A stretch of 64,000 bases of DNA. Source: Panicum virgatum. Taxonomy: Eukaryota > Streptophyta > Magnoliopsida > Poales > Poaceae. The stretch spans positions 39,820,118 through 39,884,117 of the forward strand of contig NC_053149.1 of assembly GCF_016808335.1 (NCBI RefSeq), written 5' to 3'. Of the stretch, positions 37,401 to 49,400 are shown one piece after another. The translations under genes and the position numbers were made by a program. The notes under the pieces were generated by a model, which saw only the letters and a program-made list of their open reading frames with translations, ran no database searches and was not told the DNA's origin. The number at the start of each line of letters is the position of its first letter. The first letter of the stretch is position 1.

Positions 37401-40400
37401 ATCATGCATCTAGGGTTTTCGATCAACGCTTAGAGAACTTAAATGCAGAAAACCAACTGTTACCATACATTAATAAATAGATAGCAGAATGATAATTCGG
37501 AAAAATAGTGGGATTATGCTCCGGGGCTTGCCTTCTTGGGCACTGTCGGACAGAAAAGCTTCTGGGGCTTGGCCCAGGTCTTGAGACAAGTTAGTACAGT
37601 TCAGATTAACCTCCTGCTCCGCACGAGAGTCCGCGGGCACCAGTTCGTAGTCTCCGTCCGCGAGGTTAACCGTTTCTATATGCAATGCAAGATTTTGAGT
37701 TATTCAGGGATATAATTTCTTTCCTTCACGATAAAGTTGTAGTCCATGAAAGTTAATTTAGTGATGATTTCACCTTTCGTTGCATGGGTAATCGCTTATA
37801 GAGTAGCAAGCATAACTACGGTTATTCATGAATGAGTGGGGTTTTGGGTTTTCATTTTCAATTTCAACACATAGCATGCTTTCATTATTCCTTAACAACA
37901 CAACTACTAAAGAGCTAGTGATGAAACACTAAAGTAACTCAGATTCAAACTTGAACATTCAGGGTATAAATTTCAGCATCTATCATAGAGCAAAAACTAT
38001 AACTATTCATGCAAATGGATTACTCTAGTTGCTTCATCTTTTTGTACAGAATGTTCAACATGGGTTCTGGTGCTACAAATTTTATGCAAGCAACTTCAAA
38101 GCATAAACTCAGTACTGAAATGTTTCCAGATTTTATACATTTATATAGCAGAGGTGATAAAAAGATTAAAAACAGCAAGCCATTAACAAAGATTAATTCT
38201 ACAGAAAGTTTTACTAAGGATTTGGTTCTCAAATTTTTACCAGAGACTAGTCCTGAGTTAAACATACTCCAGAAAATTTTTCAAGATTTAACTCACTATG
38301 ATAAATTAGTTATTCAGTTAACTTAACATGAGTTTGCATGAATTTCTCAAGATGCATTTGACCAGTATTGCATCTGAACTTTTTATCACAGGTAGAACAT
38401 ACTCTAAACAAGATCATGCCCAAAAATAAAGATCAGAAACATTGTAGATTACTCAGAACAAAAATAGTAAATCTAGCCCTAAGATGCTAAGCATGATTAT
38501 TCGACAAAGCCAAACCCAGTAACTGCAGCTCAAATTTTTTTTGTCAGGAACACAGAGCTAAAAAGAGACTCCAGAAATAAATATGGATTTTTCTGAGCAC
38601 AAGAACTATATATGAGGAATTAAGTTGATTAAACAAGCATAAATCATGGCATATATCAAATGAACTCTAATAAATTTGAATTTTAGAGATTTGCAGAGAT
38701 TCAGTGGCACAAGGCTGTAGAAAAATTTTCAGAGCAAGTTCATGTACATATTTTCCATAATTAAATCGAGAATGTTAACAACAGATTAGAGAATCTTGAT
38801 TGTTCTAACCTGATAACTGTTTTGGTTTGGTGTCATATTTTTACTGTGATCTTAGCATCCCATTAGTTATAACATATCCAAAAATCAAGGTCATTTGATG
38901 AGCAGAACTTCATGAACATGCATAAGGTGATTTTCTTAATCTTTTCCCTAGATTAAATTCGGTTGAGTTTCTGCAAATGTGAATGTTACAAAATTTGTAG
39001 ATTTTGTTACAAGGATTCCAGATCAGTTGATTTTGCATTTTTCTGATTTTTCTGTGATTTGTTTCGCATTTTAGAAGTTCACTGGTATACACTGTAAAAC
39101 TTGCAGAGACACCCTTGAACGAAAAAAAGAAATTACAACCGGGTCCTTCGCCGGCCTTCTCCGCCGTGGCATCTTGCCGGTGGTGTTCTGCGGTGCAGGG
39201 CTTACCGGGGCTGCCACGGGGAGGCGCGTGGGGGAGAAAGGATCGAGGAACACCTACCCTGGTCGACGTTCGAGCGTTTGGAGCACAGGTTCAAGCTCGT
39301 CGGCGTTGATGGCGGGTCGGTTGTTCGGTTCGCCGGCGCTGGAGGCGAAGGAGGGCTCGGGGTAGGGGAACAAGGCGCGCACGAGCACCGCGTGAGCTCG
39401 TGGATGCTTCTGGGGTAGCTGTCGGGCTCGGTCTTCCCCGGAGCTGGCCGGTCCGCGGTGAGCCTGAGCTCGCCGGCGGCGGCGCAAAAGGGGAACGGCT
39501 TCGGGAGGGGGTTTGGATTCGATTCCGTGCGCGTGGAGCTTAACTGGGAGGTGGCGAAGCTGCTGCGGTGGTCGGAGGGGGCAATGTGGGGCTGGGCTAG
39601 CCGGTCCGCGAGAGCTGGATCTCGGCGGCCATGGCGGAGCGGCGGGAGGAGGAAGAAGGGGAAGAAGGGGCGCGACTGTGGGGGTTCTGGGGGTCTTTAT
39701 AGGCCAAAGAGCTCCTGGGTGAGGAATGGAGTGACTGGGGGCGGTCGATTTGGCCTGGGCGAGTCGACGGCGAGCGGGCGGAGGAGGCAGCGGCGCGGCG
39801 CATGGCTGGGGATGTCGTGGCGGCTCGGGGAGCGGCCTGGGACGCGTGTGGGCGTGGGAGGGCGCCAAGGGGCAGGCCAGGTGGCGTGGAGAGGTTTCCC
39901 CGGGTCCATTTGGCCGCGGGCGCGCGGTGGACGAAGTCCACCGGCGGCGTACGGCAGGCGGCGGCTGAAACAGAGCAAGCCGGGAGAGAGAGATGGAGGT
40001 AGGGGCTCTTTTGCGATTTCTGAAAATTTCAGGGACCTCTCGGTAAACAAAAATTATCTCCTATTTGGAGGGCTCAAATGGAAAAGTGTTGAATACCATT
40101 TTTGCATAACTTTTCAAGATCTACAACTTTTGTGTTATGCAAAATTTCATTTGAAACTCACATTTTGAACTATTGGTACATTTGCATATTTGCACAAAAG
40201 GACTTTAGTTTTATTCAGTTTTTGAATTGATTTTGGCTGAAGTTCAATTGAGCACATGTCAATTGAAACACCTCTCATGAGCAACTAAAATTTTGTGCAC
40301 ATTTTTGAAATAAATTTTGAGTTGCTTCCCACTCCTTTTTCTTTTTCCTTTAATTTCTTTTGTATGATTTGTCTTTTATTTGATCCTTTCTCTTTGAATT

Positions 40401-43400
40401 AGTTTCCCAAATTTTTCTTTTAACTTTAACTAAGGTACCTTGATTGTATTAGATGTGCTAACACCTGAGGTGTCACAAATATCTAATAGAATCGACAATC
40501 CCAACAGGCTTGTTTTGTCTCGCATTTGCACATGCTGTGAAGACTATGACAGAAGGACAGGAAGTTATTCTCATTATAAAACCAGAATGTAAGCTAAAAT
40601 TCATTCTTGTGGTGATGTTATGATTAGGTTCTTAAAATAGGAACACAAATGATTTAGAAAATTCTGTATTTACCACTAGGTTGTCATCTTCTTTTCTGTT
40701 TGCATTTGTTTCTGAGTTCTACTACTATACTTTGTTTCCAATCTTCTGAAGAAGATAGTCACCACCTCTGTAACTAACATAATTTATATTTAGATGGTTT
40801 TGGTGAAAGTGGTAGGCGTTCCAATGGAAATGAAGATGTCTTTGTGCCACCTAATAAAATGCTACATGTCGACCTCAAATTGATATCCTGGAAGACAGTT
40901 AGTCACATTGGAGAGAATGACGATATTATCAAGAAAACTCCATTCAAAGCAAACAGACCAGACGCAACATACCTTTCCATACGAAACCATGCAGTCGTGA
41001 AAGGTAATTAATTATGTTCTCCTTTTATGAATTGGGTTATACCTTGAAAGCTCCTCATTATGATATATTTTACTTGGGTTTTAAAGAAGCATAAAATTTT
41101 TTCGTCAAATTCTAAAATAAGTATTCTTTTATGGTACAAACTGAAATTTTTCTATTTTTTCCCCTGATAAATGCATGCTCTCGTTAATAACTTATAAAAT
41201 ATTTAGTTTTATAAACATGAGTCGCATTCACATGTGTAGATTATTTGTATTGAAAAAACTTTCGTGAACTTATAAGTTCTTTGGATTTCATACATGCATA
41301 TCCTAACAAAAATATTGGTCAAAGATACACAATACATACCGTGTTTTATCCAAAACATTAAGTACTTTGACTGAAGTATATAATTGTAGACAGTTATATA
41401 TTAATCAGTGTAACTTATTAGATGTGCATGAATTGCAATGGCAGCACGGCTGGTAGGTAAACTTGAGGACGGAATTGTTTTTGAGCAGAGGGGTCATAGT
41501 GAAGAGGAGCCAATTGAGTTCACCATTGATGAAGGTTAAACAATATATACTTGAGATCCTAACTGACAAATTTTCTTTTCTTTCAGTTTCACTAGCTTTC
41601 ATTCACTTTCAGACTTTTCAGTTTTTGTTAGCTTAATTTCATTAACTAAGACTTTCTTAATCTTTATCTCCCCAAAGCACAACATATATGTAACTTGATG
41701 TCAAAGACATGCATTTTAGAATCTCCATATGTAGCTCCCTAGTGCCCCAATTTCATATGTAACTTAATTTCATATTATTTTGTCTTTGTAGGATTAAGCT
41801 ACATATGAAATTTAGTTTAAAAATCCCACAATATTTTTTAAAAAAACAATCCCAAGTTTAGTTTGTAGTTTTCATAGCACTATTAGAATCTGCGTACGTA
41901 GCTCCCTAGTGTCTCAAATTTCGCCCAGTATTTTCCAAGACACTCGGGATAGTTACCGAATGTTTGTGCTTATACTCAGGCGGAGTAATCACTTACTACA
42001 GTTTCACTTTTTATGCAATATAAAAGTGTATAACAAAATTTTCAATATCTTGGTGAGGTGGCAAAAGTTACAACTACTACACCATCGTCCAAGATCATAT
42101 TGTCAACTTGTCGTGGTTCTATGAGTGCATATGTAGTGATCTCTTCAGTTATCGCTAGCATCATCCCATATTCGTCCCTAAATCAAGAAACCTAGACATG
42201 ATTTTCTGTGTTCTTCAGGATGCCATTAAAACTGCATTAATTGAATCTGCATGCAGGGCATGTTACCGATGTCTTAGAGGAATGTGTGATGACAATGAAT
42301 GCGGGTGAAGTTGCCTCCTTCACCATTCCACCTCAACATGCATTCGGTGGTGTTGGATCAAAACAGTACCATCTTGCCGGTAAGGATGGATTCGGATGTT
42401 TATTCGAATATCAGATTTTTGGTCATTTTTCTTCGATTATGGACAAATAAGATATAGAATTTACTATGTAAATTCATAGCCTTGTATTTAACATTGATCT
42501 TGTAAAGATTCATAAAAACTAAACCTCAAATTTATCATATATATTCTCAAATAATAGATATAAAAATTCGAATACGGATCGGATACGGATTCGAATCTTT
42601 TTTCACCTTTTTAATTGTAGGGAGCAAATAATACATAAAAAAATCTATACAAAAATTTATTCTTATGTGTAATAATATGCTTGATAATATAAAAAAAGAT
42701 TAGCATAAAATTTTAAGCATATCTATTTTAAAATATCAAATTTGTTCTAAGAATTCGGATGTCTAGATCCATCCTTACTTGCCGGTATCCCTCCCAATTC
42801 TACCGTGATTTACGAGATCGAGATATTGTCTGTTGTTAATGTAAGTATAGATTAATTGTCCCTCCCCGAAGGGAAACGGGCATCGAAAAACAAAAATTTT
42901 CTACCCATACCTAGGAACTACTGTTGTTATAGATCACGGGATTACCACTAGACACGCGGGTGCGGAACTTCTGAAGCACATCGGTGTCGTGCAGATGGAA
43001 GCTGGCAGTGCAGTTGCGAGAACCTCCTCACGTGCGGCTCGTCCTTGTGCAGCAGGTGCAGCACCTCCAAAGTATCCACACGTACGAGAAGAAGCGTCGC
43101 GATCCGGACTGCTAGGTCCGTGAGGGCGACCTAGGGCTTGGCGCACACGAGGGGGTGGCTACTGTTCACGAGGGCGTTGTATCGGTGGTTACTGTTCACG
43201 AGTGGGTACTGCAGTGACGACTAGTGTTCATGCTCGGGTACTGTAGCACAAATTAGGGTTAGCCTTTGGACGCCCCCTTTTGCTTTTATAGCCCCTCGGG
43301 TGCCTCCTAGGTGGGCTCCTCTTGGGCCCCACCTTGGATGCCTCTTTTGGGTCTAAGAGGCCTGTTAGTGCACCTAAGCCCAGTCTAATTTGGATCTCAT

Positions 43401-46400
43401 CCTTATCAGGCTTCTTTTCTTTAAGTGTGTGACCCTATAGACCCACATGCGAATAGACATGGCCCGAGTACTCTTACTCAGCCCAATAGCAGACAGTGGC
43501 CTCTAGCAAAACATGTCAACTCCTATACGCATGCAAAGAACATATCCGATGAGCCGTCACAATGTCATATACATGCTGTTTATTTTGCCTCACGATATTT
43601 GGTCTTGCTCCAAGATGATCTCTCTTTCTCGATGCCGTGATTCAGCTCCATGGTTAATTCTTAACCTTCGTATGACCACACACTTCTTGATCTGAGTCAC
43701 TCGAGGGGCTCAGAGATATCTCTCTCATCTAGAGAGGGGCAAATCACATCTTGACTGACAATGTCTCACAGCATGCTTCTTGACAACCCCGAAAACCACC
43801 TTTGTAACTACCCAGTTACGGAATAGCGTTGGATGGCTCCTAAGTAAATCGGTTCACATCTTGAGTACATACGACAATCTCAGGTTTAAGGACACAGCGT
43901 ACATATTGTGTAATGAGAAATCACCATCTCGCGTTGGGTCAGTTCAGTCTCGTGTCTTACATAAGCCCACATTATTAGTTTGACATCTCCATGTTCATGA
44001 CATGTGAAACATAATCATCAACTAATACATGTGCTAGTCTGATATTCAAGTGTGTTCTTACATGAACTCTGACTAGGAACCATACAAGTAAAGAGTCTCA
44101 CAAACAATTCACATAATTGTTAATCAATACAAGTTGCCTTTCATGAATATTCAAAGAACACTTCATTAATCATGAATACAAGGAAATATAATCATCTCTA
44201 TGATTGTCTCTAGGGCATATTTCCAACAGTCTCCCACTTGCACTAGAGTCAATCTAGAATGTATCTAATATCCATTGCTCTTGTGTGCACCTCATGCTTG
44301 GGCTGCGAAAGAGGTTTTATCAACGGATCTGAAACATTCAAATCCGTGTGTATTTTGCATATGTTGATCTCACCCTGTTCGACGAACTCTCGAATAAGAT
44401 GAAATCGCCGCATAACATGTTTGCTCTTTTGGTGATTTCTTAGCTCAATTGCTTGCGCAATAGCCCCACTATTGTCACAGTAAAGATCCAGCGGACTGGA
44501 TGCATTTGGGAATACACCAAGCTCAATAAGAAACCTCCTTATCCAAACACCTTCCTTCGCAGCTTCCGAAGCTGCGATGTACTCGGCTTCAATTGTAGAA
44601 TTGGCCACGGTCTCCTGCTTGGAACTCTTCCAGCTAACAGCACCACCATTTATTGTGAACACAAAACCTGATTGGGACTTTGAATCGTCTTTGTCGGTTT
44701 GGAAACTAGCATCGGTGTAACCTGTTACAACGAGCTCCTCCTCACCTCCATAGACTAGAAACACATTCTTAGTTCTTCTTAAGTACTTAAGAATATTTTT
44801 CACAGCTGTCCAGTGACTCTCACCTGGATCAGACTGGTACCTGCTCGTAACACTTAGAGCATAGGAGACATCTGGGCGGGTACTTATCATTGCATACATA
44901 ATAGATCCAATTGCCGAAGCATAAGGAACTTTGCTCATGCGCTCCCGCTCATCAGCTGTCCTAGGACACTGAGTCTTGCTGAGATGTATGCCATGTGACA
45001 TAGGTAAGAACCCTTTCTTTGTCTCTTCCATGTTGAACCATTTCAATACTTTGTCAATATAAGTATCCTGACTTAGTCCTATAAGTCTTTTTGATCTATC
45101 TCTATAAATCTTGATGTCCAAAATGTATGCTGCTTCGCCTAAATCCTTCATCGAAAAACTATTTTTTAGTGAAGTCTTTACAGACTCAAGCATAGGAATG
45201 TCATTTCCAATCAGCAATATGTCATCCACATACAGGATTAGAAATGCAATAGAGCTCCCACTTTCCTTCTTGTAAACACAAGCTTCTTCTTCATTTTTAA
45301 TGAAGCCAAAACCTTTGACTACTTCATCAAAACGAATATTCCAACTCCGAGATACTTGCTTTAATCCATAAATAGATTTTTGAAGCTTGTACATCTTTCC
45401 AGCATTGTTCGGATCGACAAAACCCTCGGGCTGCATCATATACACATCCTCGGTCAGGTTTCCATTAAGGAAAGCTATTTTGACATCCATCTGCCATATT
45501 TCATAATTGAAATATGCAGCAATAGCTAGAATAATCCGAACAGATTTAAGCATTGCTACATGCGAGAAGGTCTCGTCGTAGTCAACTCCTTGAACTTGTC
45601 AAAAACCTTTTGCGACAAGTCGAGCTTTATAGATGTGAACATTTCCATCCATATCTTTCTTCTTCTTATAGATCCATTTGCACTTTATGGTTCTCACATC
45701 ATCAGGCGGGTCTATCAAGTTCCAAACTTGATTTTCCTTCATGGATTCTATTTCGGATTTCATGGCATCTTGCCATTCCTCGGAGTCAGGGTCTGCCATC
45801 GCCTCTGCATATGTCGCAGGCTCATCATTATCTAACAATAATAATTCCCGCGCTGCGCGGAGTCTTGCCGACCTTCGTGGTTGCGGAGGTGCTTCTGTTG
45901 CCATAGGTATCTCAACTTGTTCAGCTACATTAGCGTCACTTGTAGAGTCTTGTCCTATTAGCTCATCTCAAACTTCTTCGAGTTGCACCATTCTTCCACT
46001 TTTCTCTCCTTTGAGAAACTCTTTCTCTAGGAAAGCTCCGTTCCGAGCGACAAACACTTTGCCCTCAGATCGATTGTAGAAATAATACCCTAAAGTTTCC
46101 TTTGGATATCCCACGAAAATACACTTATCTGATTTGGGTGCAAGCTTGTCAGACTGCAAATGTTTGACAAATGCTTCACAGCCCCAAATTTTCAGAAAAG
46201 ACAAACTGGGACTCTTCCCAGTCCACATCTCATATGGTGTCTTAACTACGGATTTAGACGGTACCCTACTTAATGTGACAGCTGATGTTTCTAGAGCGTA
46301 ACCCCAAAACGATAGCGGTAGGTCTGACTGGCTCATCATTGATCGAACCATGTCCAACATAGTTCGATTACGTCGCTCGGACACACTGTTTCTCTGAGGT

Positions 46401-49400
46401 GTTCCAGGCGGCGTAAGTTGTGGAACAATTCCGCAACTCTTTAGATGACTGCTAAACTCGTGGCTCAGATATTCGCCTCCATGATAAGATCGTAAAGCTT
46501 TAATCTTCTTGACACACTGATTTTCAACTTCACTCTGAAATTCTTTGAACTTTTTAAAGGTTTCAGACTTATGCTTCATCAAGTAGACATAGCCATATCT
46601 ACTCAAGTCATCAGTGAAAGTTATGAAGTATTGGAATCCACCTCTAGCAGTCGAGCTCATTGGTCCACACACATCAGTATGTATGACTTCCAGTAAGTCC
46701 GATGCTCTCTCTGAAAAATCTGTGAATGGCATCTTGGTCATCTTTCCTAGCAAACAAGCTTCGCATGTCTCGTATGACTCAAAATCAAACGAAGTTAGAA
46801 GTCCATCCGAATGGAGCTTCTTCATGCATTTCTCGCTTATATGATCGAGACGACAATGCCACATGTAGGTAGGATTCAAATCAGCAAGCCGAGGCCTTTT
46901 AGCACTTATATTACAGATAGGAGAATCATCAAGATTTAAAATAAATAGCCCATTCTTAATGGACGCAAAAGCCACAAACATATTATTCTTAGAGATCGCA
47001 CGACCATTGTTTTCACTCGCAAAAGAATAACCACCCTTCATCAAACATAAAGGAGACACAATGTTTCGACTCAAACTAGGAACAAAATAACAATTATTGA
47101 GCTCCATGACAAATCCTGAGGGGAGATGAAGTTGCATCGTCCCGACGGTCAAAGCAGCAACTCTTGCATTATTGCCGACGCGGAAATCAACTTCTCCTCT
47201 TCCAATGCTTCTACTCTTTGTCATTCCCTGCATTGAATTGCAAATATGAGCAACCAATCCGGTATTAAATACCCAAAAATTAACATAAGAGTCAGCGAGA
47301 AATATTTTTTGTAATATGAACAACAAGCGTACCTGAAGTGGAAGAACGATTCTTCAACGAGGCTAGGTACAGCTTGCAGTTTCTCTTCCATTGTCCTGGC
47401 TGGTGACAATGAAAGCACTCCTTGTCTGCAGCTGGTCCAGGTTTAGCCTTGGGTGCAGGGTTTGGCTTAGGGTTCGTAACCTTAGTCTTGCCCTTCTTCT
47501 TCCAAGAAGAACCTTTCTTCTTGAAGGTAGGTTTATTCTGGACAGCCATCACATGACCACCGTCTGTGCTCTTCTTAATGTCAGTCTTTGCTGTCTTGAG
47601 CATGCCACACAGCTCATTCAAGCCCCTTTCAGCCCCATGCATGTGGTAGTTCGAGATGAAGTTCCCATAACTTGGAGGTAAAGAAGCAAGAATGAAATCA
47701 GTGGCCAACTCTTGGCCAAGTGGGAAGCCCAGCTTCTCCAACCTCTGTGTGTAACCAACCATCTTGATTATATGCGGACCCACTGCTGCACCTTCTGCCA
47801 GCTTGCTCTTGACAAAGGCCTTGGACATATTGAACCTTTTAGTCCTGGCCTGAGTTTGAAATATGTCCTGAAGTGCCACGATCATATCGTGTGCCTCATG
47901 ATTTGTCTCGAACTGCATCTGTATGTCGGGTTCCATGCAAGCGAGCATAAGACAGCTTACTTCAAGGTTGTTGTCACAAGCCTTTCTATAAGCAGTCTTT
48001 TCCTCAACAGGTGCATCATTAGCAGGCTCTTCTGGTAATGGGGTATCCAGAACATCTTCCTTTTTTCTGCCCTAAGAACAATTCTCAGATTGCGGATCCA
48101 ATCCGCATAGTTAGTCCCATTCAGTTTGTCCTTCTCAAGGACCGAACGCAATGAAAAAGATTGGGTGTTGTTGCGGACCATGATCTACAACAAAATAATA
48201 ATACAAAATACTAAGACAAACGTATTCATGATGGAGTAAACGACATTAAATATTTAACAGAATTTACTCCCACTAAAATCAATATCCCTCTGTTGATTCT
48301 TAGTGATTCAAGACCCACAACTATCAAGTCGACTAGTGAGCTTTAGCATCACCGCTAAAAGACAAGATAGATCGGTAAGAAACTCTTTTCTAATCATATC
48401 ATATATGACTCTTGTTGTTGGGTGATATCTCTATGTCTCGGCGCCCAACCTTTATGCCCCAAAGTCCTTAACCGTTAAGATAACCTTGTCAAGCTAACCA
48501 ACCCTTATGCGTGTAAGTATCCAATATGAACCTGTCTAGTCAAGAAAAACTAGTGGTGCCCTAATTTCATAGACCCACCACCAATCGTACATGACATGGG
48601 ACAGTGCAATGTTTAGTTGGTAGGGCATGATAACTTAAAATTTTTGTGATGGATCGATCGTTCTACTTCTACCGTATGCAAAAAACTCTTTATCGCATAT
48701 TGAAGTAAAATGATAAGAATGGCAAGCACATAGTTGCGAATCAGTATAGCCCATGTTCTTTTGGTGATCTCCATCTCTATAGAACCGATTCACCATATTG
48801 ATCTCTATCTCCATGTCCTATGTGCACCATCCTTCATGTGATGAAGCCTCCAAGAACTATAACTACCTCAATCTAGTTACATTGTTGGTATGGATCATCA
48901 CAAGTTGGCGCGCAAGCCATTACATCAAATGTAACAATTCATATGGCTCCTGCCGAATTGTCATACTCACGACACGCAGGTCATGAAACAATTACACACA
49001 TGCATCACATACATATAAGGGTCATACTGATCACAATATCCTGCAAAACAGAGTTAATCGCTTCCGACGTCTAAACTTAAATCGCCGAAAAATTTATCTT
49101 GCTGGCCGAATTTCGCAAATCTAAATTTGGCAAAACTGTCGCTAGCAGTCGAAACAATCTGCAAAATTTTCTGTAGATGATTTTTCATATAAAAATCGCC
49201 TCAATCCGAGTTCGTATGCAAAAGTTATGACTGTTTTACCGAACAGCATGTTTTTGCCTCTATTTTACAACGCGGTGCGCAGATCCAATCTACTTTGTGC
49301 ATCTCATGCATCTGGCGAACCATCCTAGGTTTCTATATGATCAATCTCATTGATCTCCTCATGCTGTGACTGGGTTTACGTGTGTCACTTAACTCAGATG

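Larger units (their letters stand above)
24216..40477 (-). mobile_element. Ty3/gypsy chromovirus LTR retrotransposon, 16.3 kb, in intron 4
   Basis: Two LTRs of exactly equal length (4392 bp; 24216-28607 and 36086-40477) begin TGTGGCGG and end GGTGTCACA. The TSD AATAT is perfect (24211-24215 and 40478-40482). On the minus strand the order is 5' LTR (right), PBS, a 299-codon leader ORF, gag, protease, RT, RNase H, integrase, chromodomain, PPT, 3' LTR (left). The chromodomain and very long LTRs fit the Tekay/Del group. Compared by eye, the LTRs differ at roughly 45-50 positions (about 1 percent) with no indels, so insertion was recent. Removing it restores a host intron of about 95 bp. Confidence 0.95.
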
